NCBI GenBank assembly: GCA_035296565.1
Contig: DATHAQ010000034.1
Location: 58,188-122,187 of the forward strand
Source of the DNA: JACCZR01 sp035296565
GTDB taxonomy: Bacteria > Actinomycetota > Thermoleophilia > Solirubrobacterales > Thermoleophilaceae
Length of the DNA stretch: 64,000 nucleotides
Direction of reading: 5' to 3'
Shown here: positions 26,106-33,733 of the stretch, in pieces
Layout of the letters: the number at the start of each line of letters is the position of its first letter
Numbering within the stretch: position 1 is the stretch's first letter
Made by a program: the position numbers and the translations under genes
The notes under the pieces: generated by a model
What the model was told of the DNA's origin: nothing
The model's database searches: none
The model's input: the letters and a program-made list of their open reading frames with translations, nothing else

Positions 26106-26112
26106 TCGGAGA

Positions 26113-26760
26113 GTGTGTGACCTTCCCGGTACGCCACCAGGCGGAACGGCGAGCCTGAGGGTGCCCGGCTTCCAGGAGCAGCGCGCCATCCTCGACGGCT
26201 GGCGCGGCCAGGGTTGCCGTGAGCGGGTCGCCGGCAATCGTGCGGCGCTCACCTTCGACGATGGCCCCGATCCGGATGCCACGCCGCTCGTGCTCGAAGT
26301 GCTGGCCGACCTCGGCTTGAAGGCGACCTTCTTCATGTGCGGTGAGCAGGCCGAGCGCCACCCCGAACTGGCCGCGCGGGTAGCGGCGAAGGGCCACGAG
26401 GTGGCTCTGCACGGACACGAGCACGTGCGCGAGCCGCCGGCCGGGGACTTCGAGCGCGGGCTGCGGGCGGTCGAGGCGGCGAGCGGCCGCAAGCCCGCCC
26501 GCTTCCGCCCTCCCTACGGCCGCGTGGTCGAGGCCCCGCTTGAGGTCGTGCTCTGGTCAGCCTGGGGCCTGGACTGGGAGCCGATTGGCCCCGAGCGCAT
26601 CGCCGAGCTGGTTCTGCGCGACCTCGAGCCGGGCGCGATCGTCCTCCTCCACGACTCCGCGCGCTATGCCCCGCGAAGCAGCGCCGAGCCCACCGCGCTG
26701 GCGCTGTGGGCGATCGCCGAGGGCGCCGCCGGACGGGGGATCGAGCTGGGGACGCTCTAG
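26113..26760 (+). CDS. Polysaccharide deacetylase (NodB-domain) family protein
   Basis: A carbohydrate esterase family 4-like protein that would remove N-acetyl groups from a glycan. About 215 aa from GTG 26113; GTG 26158 is an alternative start. Motif 1 is ALTFDDGPDP, motif 2 is EVALHGHEH (H-x3-H metal ligands), motif 3 is RFRPPYGR, and the C-terminal leucine/histidine motif is IVLLHDSA. No clear signal peptide is seen with these starts, so an intracellular location or a missed upstream start is possible. Its stop interlocks (CTAG) with that of the LysR gene. Confidence 0.85.
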   Translation: MCDLPGTPPGGTASLRVPGFQEQRAILDGWRGQGCRERVAGNRAALTFDDGPDPDATPLVLEVLADLGLKATFFMCGEQAERHPELAARVAAKGHEVALHGHEHVREPPAGDFERGLRAVEAASGRKPARFRPPYGRVVEAPLEVVLWSAWGLDWEPIGPERIAELVLRDLEPGAIVLLHDSARYAPRSSAEPTALALWAIAEGAAGRGIELGTL

Positions 26761-27686
26761 GCCGCGGCCAGCTGTGACTCGGCCAGAAAGTCGCCGGCCG
26801 TGTCGCAGAGGATCTGGCGCATCGCCTCGGTGGCGGGGGAGACGAAGCCCTCGCCCAGGTGGGCGGCCCAGATCCGGCGCACCGGCGCCTCGCGGCCCAG
26901 CGGCCGCGACACCAGGGCGGGGTTGAGCGGGTTCAGCGCCAGCCTGGGCAGGAGGGTTATGCCTACGCCCGTGGCCACCAGGGCCTGGGCGGCCATCGTC
27001 TCGTCGGCCTCGAAGGCAAAGCGCGGCTCGAAGCCGGCGTCGGCGCAGGCGCGCTCGTAGATCGGCCGGCAGCCCGCCTGGCTGCCCGAGACGATCCAGG
27101 GCTCGTCGGAGAAGTCGGCCAGGCGCAGCCGCCGCCGCGAGGCCAGCGGGTGGTTCTCGGGCAGCACCACCTCATAGGGGTCGTCGAGCAGGTGCGTGAG
27201 GTCGAGGTCGTCGTCGAGCATCCCGGGGATGCGCTCGGAGTCGTAGACCAGCGCCAGGTCGACGTCGCCGGCGCGCATGCGCTCGCTGGCCTCGGACGGC
27301 TCGGCCACGACCATCCCGAGCTCCACGTCCGGGTGGCGGCCGTTGAACTCGGCCACGGCGCGCGGGAGGAGCGTCGCGCCCGCGCTCTGGAAGGAGGCGA
27401 GCCGCAGCCTGCCGCCGCGCAGGCCGGCGATCGCCGCCAGCTCGTCCTCGGCGTCCTCGATGCGGGCGAGGATCGCGTCGGCGTGAGTCACCAGCGCTGC
27501 GCCTGCCTCGGTGAGGCGCACGCCGCGGGCGTTTCGCTCGAGCAGGGTGGACCCGCTCTCGCGCTCCAGGGCGGCGACCTGCTGGCTCACCGCCGGCTGC
27601 GTGAACGACAGCGCCTGCGCTGCCGCAGAGAAGGAGCCCCGCCGGGCGACCTCGCGGAGCACCTTCAGCCGGCGTACGTCGAGCAT
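26757..27686 (-). CDS. LysR-family transcriptional regulator
   Basis: A 309-aa regulator. The N-terminal winged helix-turn-helix is RRLKVLREVARRGSFSAAAQALSFTQPAVSQQVAALE. The rest is a periplasmic-binding-like effector domain (GRLRLASFQSAGATLLPRAV, DDPYEVVLPENHPL). The ATG lies 6 bp after TAAGCT on the minus strand, predicting a leaderless mRNA. It is divergent from an EamA transporter, the typical arrangement for a LysR-controlled exporter; the spacer has a TTCAAA-N9-TTTGAA dyad. Confidence 0.9.
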   Translation of the reverse strand: MLDVRRLKVLREVARRGSFSAAAQALSFTQPAVSQQVAALERESGSTLLERNARGVRLTEAGAALVTHADAILARIEDAEDELAAIAGLRGGRLRLASFQSAGATLLPRAVAEFNGRHPDVELGMVVAEPSEASERMRAGDVDLALVYDSERIPGMLDDDLDLTHLLDDPYEVVLPENHPLASRRRLRLADFSDEPWIVSGSQAGCRPIYERACADAGFEPRFAFEADETMAAQALVATGVGITLLPRLALNPLNPALVSRPLGREAPVRRIWAAHLGEGFVSPATEAMRQILCDTAGDFLAESQLAAA

Positions 27687-27692
27687 TAGCCG

Positions 27693-27726
27693 AGCTTATC
27701 GCGGCTTCAAAGAAGCGTCATTTGAA
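27693..27726. promoter_or_regulatory. LysR/EamA control region
   Basis: On the minus strand TAAGCT (27698-27693) is a -10 six bp from the LysR ATG. TTCAAA (27706-27711) and TTTGAA (27721-27726) form a 21-bp dyad of LysR-site type next to it. A nested GCTTCAAAGAAGC palindrome overlaps the left arm. Confidence 0.5.
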
Positions 27727-27757
27727 CTGATGCTCCGAGGCTGCGAACGTCGAGAGC

Positions 27758-28690
27758 GTGAGCAGTCGCCACTGGACCCTCCTCCTCCTCCTGGCCTCGC
27801 TGTGGGGCGCCTCGTACCTGTTCATCAAGATCGGGCTCGAGGACCTGCCGCCCGCCGCCGTGGTCTTCCTGCGGACGCTGCTGGCCGCGGCCGTGCTGCT
27901 GCCGTTCGCGGCGCGCACCGGCGGCTTGGAGGGCCTGAGCGAGAGCTTGAGGCCGATCGCCGCCCTGGCGGCGATCCAGGTGGCCGCCCCTTTTCTGCTG
28001 ATCTCCGCCGGCGAGCAGGAGATCTCCTCCTCGCTGGCCGGCATCCTCGTCGCCTCCGCGCCGATCTTCACCGCGCTGCTGGCCATCAAGCTCGACGACG
28101 CCGAGCGCGTGCACGGCTGGAACCTCGTAGGCGTGGCCATCGGCATCGTGGGCGTGGCGCTGCTGCTGGGCCTGGACACCGGCGGCGGCTCGGGGGCGAT
28201 CGTCGGCGGCATCTTCGTAGTGGTCGCGTCGCTGGGCTACGCCCTGGGCGGCTTCCTGCTCAAGAAGCGCCTGTCCCAGCGCGCGCCGGTGGGCATCAGC
28301 GGCTTGGCCATGGCCTTCTCGGCCGCTATGACCCTGCCCTTCGTGTTGGTGAACCCGCCCGACGCAGCGCCGGGCGCCGGCTCGCTGGCCGCCGTCGCCG
28401 CGCTGGGCATCCTCGGCACCGGCGTGGCCTTCGGGATCTTCTACACGATGATCGCGCAGGTCGGCCCGACCAAGGCTTCGCTCGTGGCGTACATCGCCCC
28501 GGGCTTCGCCGTCGTCTACGGCGTCCTGCTGCGCGACGAGAGGTTCACCGCGGCCACTGCCGCCGGCCTGCTGCTGATCGTCGGCGGCTCGTACCTGGCG
28601 GCGCAGGGCGCCTTCTGGCGGCGCGCGAGCGTCGCGGCCCCTCACGTACCCACGACCCAGCCCCCCGCGGCGGAGAGGAGAGCGGCATGA
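27758..28690 (+). CDS. EamA/DMT-family inner-membrane transporter
   Basis: A 310-aa drug/metabolite exporter with ten hydrophobic segments in two EamA repeats. It starts WTLLLLLASLWGASYLFIKIGLE, and the second repeat begins near GAIVGGIFVVVASLGYALGGFLLKK. Family members export amino acids, nucleosides or toxic metabolites; the substrate is not predictable. The C-terminus is a short Ala/Arg/Pro tail. The stop overlaps the next ATG (ATGA). The divergent LysR gene likely controls it. Confidence 0.88.
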   Translation: MSSRHWTLLLLLASLWGASYLFIKIGLEDLPPAAVVFLRTLLAAAVLLPFAARTGGLEGLSESLRPIAALAAIQVAAPFLLISAGEQEISSSLAGILVASAPIFTALLAIKLDDAERVHGWNLVGVAIGIVGVALLLGLDTGGGSGAIVGGIFVVVASLGYALGGFLLKKRLSQRAPVGISGLAMAFSAAMTLPFVLVNPPDAAPGAGSLAAVAALGILGTGVAFGIFYTMIAQVGPTKASLVAYIAPGFAVVYGVLLRDERFTAATAAGLLLIVGGSYLAAQGAFWRRASVAAPHVPTTQPPAAERRAA

Positions 28691-29040
28691 TCGATGCAGT
28701 CAACGTGCGCCTGATGCGCCCCGAGGACCGTGCCGCGCTCGTGCGCCTCGCCGCGCTCGACTCGGGCCCCATTCCCTTCGGCGCCTGGCTCGTGGCCGAG
28801 GTCGAGGGAGAGCTGTGGGCGGCGTTGCCGCTGACCGGCGGCCGCGCCCTGGCCGACCCGTTCCGCCACACCGCCGACCTGGTCTCGCTGCTGGAGATGC
28901 GGGCCGTCCAGATGCGGGCCGGCCCCCACTCTGGACCATCGGTTCGGGCCGCGATACGGTGGCTGGCGAGGAGAGGAGGCCGAGATGGCCGAGAAGGCGA
29001 GCGTGCTGGTGGTGGCGAACCGCACCGCGGAATCGCCTGA
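28687..29040 (+). CDS. Small protein resembling a GNAT N-terminal fragment
   Basis: A 117-aa ORF from ATG 28687, overlapping the transporter stop. The first 80 residues, VNVRLMRPEDRAALVRLAALDSGPIP and VAEVEGELWAALPLTGGRALADPF, look like the first strands and helix of an acetyltransferase fold, but the acetyl-CoA binding motif is missing. Short proteins of this type occur in Thermoleophilia. The last 19 codons overlap the next gene and are Gly/Arg-rich, so the true function is uncertain. Confidence 0.55.
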   Translation: MIDAVNVRLMRPEDRAALVRLAALDSGPIPFGAWLVAEVEGELWAALPLTGGRALADPFRHTADLVSLLEMRAVQMRAGPHSGPSVRAAIRWLARRGGRDGREGERAGGGEPHRGIA

Positions 29041-29419
29041 ACTGCTCAGCGCGCTTCGAGCGCGCCATCAGGAGGGGCCCGTGGAGTACACGCTGCTGGT
29101 GCCCGCGACGCCGCAGGGCGTCTCGTGGGCGGCCGACATGCACTCCGGCGGGGCCGAGGCCGACGAGCACCTGAACCACCTCGCGGACAACCTGCGCCGG
29201 GAGGGGGTCGAGGTGACGGGGGCCATGGTCGGCGACGCAGATGCCCTGGCAGCGGTGTCCGACGCCTGCCACGCGAACACCTACGACGAGGTGATCGTGT
29301 CCACCCTGCCACTGCGGCTGTCGAAGTGGCTCAAGGTCGACCTGCCGCACAAGGTCGCGCACGCGACCGGGTTGCCGGTCCGCCACGTCGTCGGCTCGGA
29401 CGCGAAAGCCGCCGTCTAG
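28985..29419 (+). CDS. Universal-stress-like alpha/beta protein
   Basis: A 144-aa protein, ATG 28985 with GAGGAGGCC upstream. The sequence SVLVVANRTAESPELLSALRARH, VEYTLLVPATPQG, VEVTGAMVGDADALAAVSDA and YDEVIVSTLPLRLSKWLKVDLPHKVAHATGLPV alternates strands and helices like a UspA/HUP domain. No ATP-binding GxxG-S/T motif is evident. The stop interlocks with the convergent rlmN stop on CTAG. A TACGGT hexamer at 28955 could be its -10. Confidence 0.65.
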   Translation: MAEKASVLVVANRTAESPELLSALRARHQEGPVEYTLLVPATPQGVSWAADMHSGGAEADEHLNHLADNLRREGVEVTGAMVGDADALAAVSDACHANTYDEVIVSTLPLRLSKWLKVDLPHKVAHATGLPVRHVVGSDAKAAV

Positions 29420-30435
29420 GCCGCGGCCTTCACCGCCAGCTGCCCGCAGGCCGCGTCGATGTCGCGGCCTCGGGTCAGCCGCACGGTCGCGCGCAGACCG
29501 CGGCTCTCGAGCGTCGAGCGGAAGGCATCGATGGCCGCGCGCGTGGACCCCTCGAACCCCGCTTCGGTGGGGTTGTAGGGGATGAGGTTGACCTTGAAGG
29601 CGTTCCGCGGCTCGCGCAGCAGGTCGGCCAGGGCGTGGGCCTGCTCCACGCGGTCGTTGACGCCGTCGAGCATGAGGTACTCGATGAACACCTCGCGCTT
29701 GCGCGCCGCGTGCCAGTCACGGCAGGCGGCGAGCACCTCGTCGAGGGGGTAGCGCTCGTTGACCGGCATAAGCTCGGAGCGCAGCGCCTCCTCCGGGGCG
29801 TGCAGCGACAGCGCCAGCCGCACCGGCCGCCCCTCGCGCGCCAGTCGCTCGATCCCGGGGACCCAGCCTACGGTCGAGATGGCCGTGTTTGAGGTGGCGA
29901 TGCCCAGGTCGGGCAGGCGCTCGCAGGCCGCGAGTACGTTGTCGAGGTTCAGCAGAGGCTCGCCCATGCCCATGAACACGGCGTGATTGACCCGGGCTTG
30001 CCGGCGGAAGTGCAACGCCTGGTCGAGGATCTCCGAGGCGGTGAGGTTGCGGCCGAACTTCATGCGCCCGGTGGCGCAGAAGGTGCAGGTCAGCGGGCAG
30101 CCCGACTGGCTGGAGAGGCACAGCGAGCGGCGCCCGTCCCGGTAGCGCATCAGCACGGCCTCCAGCGGCCGCCCGTCGTGGGTGCGCAGCAGCGCCTTCT
30201 GCGTGCCGTCGGAGGCCAGCGCTTCGTCCTCGAAGCTCAGCGAGGACAACGGCACCTCGGCTGTGAGCGCCGAGCGCAGCTCCGTGGGCAGGTTGCTCAT
30301 CTCGGCGTAGGAGGACGCGCCGCGGGCCACCCACTCCCACACCTGGCGCGCGCGGAAGCGCGGCTCGCCGCGGGCGGCGAGGATGCTGTCGAGGAGCTCG
30401 AGGTCCACGCCTGCGAGCCTACGCTTGCTCGCCAT
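29416..30435 (-). CDS. rlmN: Dual-specificity 23S rRNA/tRNA methyltransferase RlmN (radical SAM)
   Basis: Radical-SAM enzyme that methylates C2 of A2503 in 23S rRNA and A37 in tRNAs. The protein is 339 aa from ATG 30435, or 330 aa from GTG 30408, which better fits a TAGGCT -10 seven bp away. The 4Fe-4S motif is CPLTCTFC (Cys113, 117, 120 in the longer form). A cysteine in SLCLSSQSG and the catalytic cysteine in the C-terminal AACGQL are both present. GMGEPLLNLDNVL is diagnostic. The start region overlaps that of the divergent rluB. Confidence 0.95.
   Translation of the reverse strand: MASKRRLAGVDLELLDSILAARGEPRFRARQVWEWVARGASSYAEMSNLPTELRSALTAEVPLSSLSFEDEALASDGTQKALLRTHDGRPLEAVLMRYRDGRRSLCLSSQSGCPLTCTFCATGRMKFGRNLTASEILDQALHFRRQARVNHAVFMGMGEPLLNLDNVLAACERLPDLGIATSNTAISTVGWVPGIERLAREGRPVRLALSLHAPEEALRSELMPVNERYPLDEVLAACRDWHAARKREVFIEYLMLDGVNDRVEQAHALADLLREPRNAFKVNLIPYNPTEAGFEGSTRAAIDAFRSTLESRGLRATVRLTRGRDIDAACGQLAVKAAA
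30416..30425. promoter_or_regulatory. Interlocked divergent -10 elements of rlmN and rluB
   Basis: The 10 bp AGCCTACGCT hold a minus-strand TAGGCT (30421-30416), 7 bp before GTG 30408 of rlmN, and a plus-strand TACGCT (30420-30425), 8 bp before ATG 30434 of rluB. The two hexamers share two base pairs. Confidence 0.55.
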
Positions 30436-31126
30436 GCGGCTTGCGAAGTACCTCGCCCACGCCGGCGTGGCGTCGCGACGCGCGGCCGAGGGGCTGATCG
30501 CGGAGGGCAGGGTGAGCGTTGGCGGCGAGCCCGTGACCGACCCCGCCCGGGACGTCGACGAGGACAGCGGCGTCGAGGTCGACGGGCGCCCCGCGGCCCC
30601 CGAGCCGCGCGAGGTGTATCTGCTGAACAAGCCGGCGGGCGTCGTGTCCACTGCGCAGGACACCCACGGCCGCCCGACGGTGGTGAGGCTGGTGGACAGC
30701 GAGCGCCGGCTGTACCCCGTCGGCCGCCTGGACGCCGAGACCACCGGGCTGATCCTCCTGACCAACGACGGTGAGCTGGCCGAGCGGCTCATGCACCCGC
30801 GCTACGGGGTGCCGCGCACCTACCGGGCACGCGTTCGCGGCGAGCCGTCCACGGAGGCGCTGCGCGAGCTGGCCGCCGGGGTCGAGCTCGACGACGGCGT
30901 GACCGCCCCGGCCGAGGTACGCCGCCTGGAGGACGGTCGGGTGGAGCTGACGCTGCGCGAGGGCCGCAACCGCCAGGTGCGTCGCATGCTCGAGGCGGTG
31001 GGCCACCGGGTCACCGCGCTGGAGCGCGTCGGGCTGGCCGGCCTGGAGCTCGGCGGGCTGCGACCCGGTGAGAGCCGGCGCCTGCGGGCGGACGAGATCG
31101 AGCGGCTGACAGAATCGCCGGGGTGA
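30434..31126 (+). CDS. rluB: Ribosomal large-subunit pseudouridine synthase (RluB/RsuA family)
   Basis: Converts a uridine of rRNA to pseudouridine. The frame is open upstream, but ATG 30434 gives the classic start MRLAKYLAHAGVASRRAAEGLI (S4 RNA-binding domain) and 230 aa. The catalytic aspartate is in PVGRLDAETTGLILLTNDGEL. YLLNKPAGVVST and REGRNRQVRRMLEAVGH are family signatures. RluB versus RluE/RsuA specificity is not certain. The stop overlaps the GTG of aroH, so an rRNA-modification gene leads the aromatic operon. Confidence 0.92.
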   Translation: MRLAKYLAHAGVASRRAAEGLIAEGRVSVGGEPVTDPARDVDEDSGVEVDGRPAAPEPREVYLLNKPAGVVSTAQDTHGRPTVVRLVDSERRLYPVGRLDAETTGLILLTNDGELAERLMHPRYGVPRTYRARVRGEPSTEALRELAAGVELDDGVTAPAEVRRLEDGRVELTLREGRNRQVRRMLEAVGHRVTALERVGLAGLELGGLRPGESRRLRADEIERLTESPG

Positions 31127-31488
31127 GGCTGCAGGCCCTTCGCGGGGCGATCACCGTCGAGAGCAACGAGTCCGGGGCCATCCTGTCGGCCACCGAGGAG
31201 CTCGTGCTCGCTGTGCTGGACCGCAACCGGCTCCGCGCCGAGGACCTCGTCAGCTGCATCTTCACCGCCACCGACGACCTGGACGCCGAGTTCCCCGCCG
31301 TGGCCGCGCGGCGCATAGGGCTGGACGGAGTCCCGCTCCTGTGCACGCGCGAGATTCCGGTCCCGGGCTCGCTACCGCGAGTGATCAGGCTGCTGGTGCA
31401 CTGCTACCCGCCCGACGGCAGCGAGCCGCGCCACGTCTACCTGCGCGACGCCACCCGCCTGCGCCGCGACCTGGGGGCGGCTCAGTGA
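31123..31488 (+). CDS. aroH: Chorismate mutase, AroH (monofunctional trimeric) type
   Basis: Rearranges chorismate to prephenate, the branch to Phe and Tyr. The 121-aa protein matches the Bacillus AroH class in length. Catalytic equivalents are visible: Arg7 (LRGAITVE), Arg63, Cys74, Glu77, Arg89 and Tyr106 (HVYLRDATRLRRDL), each within one or two positions of the known B. subtilis residues. GTG 31123 overlaps the rluB stop, and its stop overlaps the aminotransferase GTG, so these three are translationally coupled. Confidence 0.94.
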   Translation: MRLQALRGAITVESNESGAILSATEELVLAVLDRNRLRAEDLVSCIFTATDDLDAEFPAVAARRIGLDGVPLLCTREIPVPGSLPRVIRLLVHCYPPDGSEPRHVYLRDATRLRRDLGAAQ

Positions 31489-32558
31489 TCGAGTTCAACC
31501 GCCGCGTCGAGGACATTCCCGCCTACCCGGCGGCGGAGACCTACGCCTACGACGGCGAGCTGGTCAAGCTGGCGTCCAACGAGGCGCCCTGGGGCCCGCT
31601 CGAGGAGGTCCGGGTGGCCGCGGCCAACGCACTGGGAGCTCTCAACCGCTACCCCGACCCCGAGAAGTCGCTGATGCGCCGACGCATCGCCGAGCGCTGC
31701 GACATGGCCCCGGGCCGTGTGGCGGTGGGCAACGGCTCTTGCGAGATCCTGCTCGCGGCCGCCGAGGCGATGCTCGAGCCGGGGGCGGAGATCGTCTACG
31801 CCTGGCCCTCGTTCTCCATGTACCCGCACCTGGCGGCGATGAGCGGCGCGCGCGGCGTGCGGGTGCCCCTCGACGCCTTCGGGCGCCACGACCTGGAGGC
31901 GATGGCCCGCGAGGTCAACCACGCCACGCGGATCGTGCTCATCTGCAACCCCAACAACCCCACCGCCACCGCGCTTTCCCCCGAAGAGATCGAGGCCTTC
32001 CTCGAGGACGTGCCCAAGCACGTCGCGGTGCTGCTCGACGAGGCCTACGTCGAGTTCTCGCTGGCCCAGGACCCCGATGAGTCACTGGACCTGCTGCGCC
32101 GCCACTCGAACCTGGTCGTGCTGCGCACGTTCTCCAAGATCTACGGGCTGTGCGGCCTGCGGGCCGGCTATGCGCTGGGCTCCGAGCAGTTCCGCGGAGC
32201 GGTCGACCGCGTGCGCCAGCCCTTCTCGGTCAACGCTCCGGCGCAGGCGGCCGCGGCCGAGGCGATCCTCCACCAGGACGAGGTGGCCCGCCGCGTCGAG
32301 CTGAACGCGATCGAGCGCCTCTACGTGGAGTCCGAGCTCGACGAGCGCGGGCTGGAGACCACCGAGAGCCAGGCGAACTTCTCCTGGGTGGACCTCGGTG
32401 AGGACCGCGACGAGGCCGACGTCGTGCGCGGGCTGGCCGAGCGGGGAGTGATCGTGCGTGCCGGAAGCGCTCTCGGGGAAGAAGGGCGAATGCGGGTGAC
32501 CTATGGCACCCGGGCGGAGAATGACCGCTTCCTGTCCGCGCTGGACGAACTGCTCTGA
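31485..32558 (+). CDS. hisC: HisC-family aminotransferase (histidinol-phosphate or aromatic)
   Basis: PLP-dependent fold-type I aminotransferase, 357 aa from GTG 31485, overlapping the aroH stop. Motifs: KLASNEAPWGPLEEV, NGSCEILLAAAEAML, ICNPNNPTATALS, DEAYVEFS, and the PLP-lysine region LRTFSKIYGLCGLRAGYALG. By family it could be histidinol-phosphate aminotransferase. Its location between chorismate mutase and DAHP synthase/prephenate dehydrogenase makes an aromatic role (phenylpyruvate or 4-hydroxyphenylpyruvate) at least as likely, and dual specificity is known in this family. Confidence 0.88.
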   Translation: MIEFNRRVEDIPAYPAAETYAYDGELVKLASNEAPWGPLEEVRVAAANALGALNRYPDPEKSLMRRRIAERCDMAPGRVAVGNGSCEILLAAAEAMLEPGAEIVYAWPSFSMYPHLAAMSGARGVRVPLDAFGRHDLEAMAREVNHATRIVLICNPNNPTATALSPEEIEAFLEDVPKHVAVLLDEAYVEFSLAQDPDESLDLLRRHSNLVVLRTFSKIYGLCGLRAGYALGSEQFRGAVDRVRQPFSVNAPAQAAAAEAILHQDEVARRVELNAIERLYVESELDERGLETTESQANFSWVDLGEDRDEADVVRGLAERGVIVRAGSALGEEGRMRVTYGTRAENDRFLSALDELL

Positions 32559-32566
32559 GGAGACAC

Positions 32567-33460
32567 ATGACCAAGACATGGACCGCGCCCGAGCCCGCCG
32601 ACCCACCGCACGCCGCGGTCCGCCAGGTCGAGACCTTCGACGGGCTGGACGACGTGGCGGACAGGGTCTCCAAGTTCGTCCGCGACCTGCTCAACGACCG
32701 CCGGCCGCTCAAGGACATCCTCAGCGGCACGTGGCTGGGCCACACCCTGCACCCGCTTTTGACCGACATCCCGGTGGGGACCTGGACCAGCTCGCTGCTG
32801 CTGGACCTGGTCGGCGGCGAGGACTCCGAGGGCGCGTCCGACCTGCTGGTGGCCGTCGGCCTGGCCAGCGCCGCGCCGACCGCGGTCTCCGGCTGGTCGG
32901 ATTGGGCGGACTCCGCCGCCGGCAACAAGCCGGTGAGCCGCGTCGGGCTTGTGCACGCCCTCTCGAACGCGAGCGCGATCGGCCTCTACACGGCCTCGCT
33001 GCTCGCCCGGCGCCGCGGCGCCCGCGGCACGGGCAAGCTGCTCGGCCTGGCGGGGGCAGGGGCGCTGAGCGTGGGCGGCTACCTCGGCGGTCACCTCTCC
33101 TATGTCCAGGGGATCGGTGTCGATCAGACTGTTTTCGAGGCCCGGCCCGACGACTGGGTCGACGCCGCCGGAGCCGACGAGGTGCGCGACGGGCAGGCCC
33201 ACGTGGCGACGGTCGAGGGCGCCGACGTGCTGCTGGTGCGCCAGGGCGAGCGCGTCTACGCGCTCGCGGCAACCTGCACCCACCGCGGAGGGCCGCTCGG
33301 CGACGGCGAGCTGATAGACGGCTGCGTGAAGTGCCCGTTGCACCAGAGCATGTTCCGCCTCGACGACGGCGGCGTGGAGCAGGGGCCGGCTACGACGCCC
33401 CAGCCCGCCTACGACGTGAGCGAGCAGGACGGCCGGATCCGAGTCCGCGCCAAGCGCTAG
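32567..33460 (+). CDS. Membrane Rieske 2Fe-2S protein with DUF2231-like domain
   Basis: A 297-aa protein with GAGGAG eight bases before its ATG. Residues about 55-180 are hydrophobic, with HPLLTDIPVGTWTSSLLLDLVGG, GLASAAPTAVSGWSDW and LIGLYTASLLARRRG-like segments, resembling DUF2231 membrane domains. The C-terminal 100 residues are a Rieske ferredoxin: C237-T-H239 (CTHRGGPL) and C256-PL-H259 (CPLHQSMF). It looks like a small membrane electron-transfer protein. Why it sits in an aromatic amino acid operon is unknown. Confidence 0.85.
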   Translation: MTKTWTAPEPADPPHAAVRQVETFDGLDDVADRVSKFVRDLLNDRRPLKDILSGTWLGHTLHPLLTDIPVGTWTSSLLLDLVGGEDSEGASDLLVAVGLASAAPTAVSGWSDWADSAAGNKPVSRVGLVHALSNASAIGLYTASLLARRRGARGTGKLLGLAGAGALSVGGYLGGHLSYVQGIGVDQTVFEARPDDWVDAAGADEVRDGQAHVATVEGADVLLVRQGERVYALAATCTHRGGPLGDGELIDGCVKCPLHQSMFRLDDGGVEQGPATTPQPAYDVSEQDGRIRVRAKR

Positions 33461-33472
33461 AGGCGGACGACA

Positions 33473-33513
33473 GGCGGTGCTCGGCCGGCCGACGCCCGGC
33501 CTCGCTCCGCCGG
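33473..33513 (+). repeat. Copy D of the GLRS repeat
   Basis: Plus-oriented copy directly after the Rieske gene, with GGTGCTCGGCCGGCC and CGGCCTCGCTCCGCC (two bases shorter in the TGCGCT block). It is the first of a tandem pair, period 55 bp. Confidence 0.85.
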
Positions 33514-33526
33514 AGTGGGGATCGAC

Positions 33527-33573
33527 CGGCGGTGCTCGGCCGGCCGACGCCCGGCCTGCGCTCCGCCGGTAGG
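33527..33573 (+). repeat. Copy E of the GLRS repeat
   Basis: Second of the tandem pair, nearly identical to copy D but with the full CGGCCTGCGCTCC block and a TAGG end. It abuts the leader-peptide promoter, so its right end provides the sequence where a -35 would lie. Confidence 0.87.
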
Positions 33574-33580
33574 CCTGCGG

Positions 33581-33586
33581 TACAGT
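33581..33586 (+). promoter_or_regulatory. -10 (TACAGT) for the aroF leader
   Basis: TACAGT, identical to the ftsZ and tetR -10 hexamers, lies 8 bp before the leader ATG (5 bp before an in-frame GTG). This predicts an mRNA that begins at the leader peptide start codon. Confidence 0.6.
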
Positions 33587-33594
33587 GGCGCGTG

Positions 33595-33660
33595 ATGCGC
33601 GCGCCTTGCATTCAGCCCCTCGCGGCCTCCCGCGCGTATTCCTTCTGGCGATTTCTCTAG
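33595..33660 (+). CDS. 21-aa aromatic leader peptide upstream of DAHP synthases
   Basis: A short ORF of 21 codons whose last eight residues are AYSFWRFL: Tyr15, Phe17, Trp18 and Phe20 in six codons. It ends with TAG 74 bp before the DAHP synthase start. All three aromatic end products of the pathway are represented, as expected of an attenuation leader sensing charged tRNA-Tyr, -Phe and -Trp. Aromatic leader peptides in front of DAHP synthase genes are known in other Actinomycetota. The last nine bases (33652-33660) can pair with 33715-33723 next to the aroF Shine-Dalgarno. Confidence 0.72.
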   Translation: MRAPCIQPLAASRAYSFWRFL

Positions 33661-33728
33661 GCGTTCAGCCTCCTCCGCCTGCCCGGCTGGGCGCCGCACG
33701 ACCCCTGGAGATCGCTAGAGAGACGAGG
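33652..33728 (+). promoter_or_regulatory. Candidate attenuator stem in front of aroF
   Basis: TTTCTCTAG (33652-33660, the Phe20-Leu21-stop codons) can pair with CTAGAGAGA (33715-33723): nine consecutive pairs with one G-U. The Shine-Dalgarno GAGG (33725-33728) follows immediately, 5 nt before ATG 33734. A ribosome stalled on the aromatic codons would cover the left arm and open the site. GCCC-GGCT-GGGC lies in the loop. No T-tract is seen, so translational rather than transcriptional attenuation is favoured. Confidence 0.5.
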
Positions 33729-33733
33729 TACCG

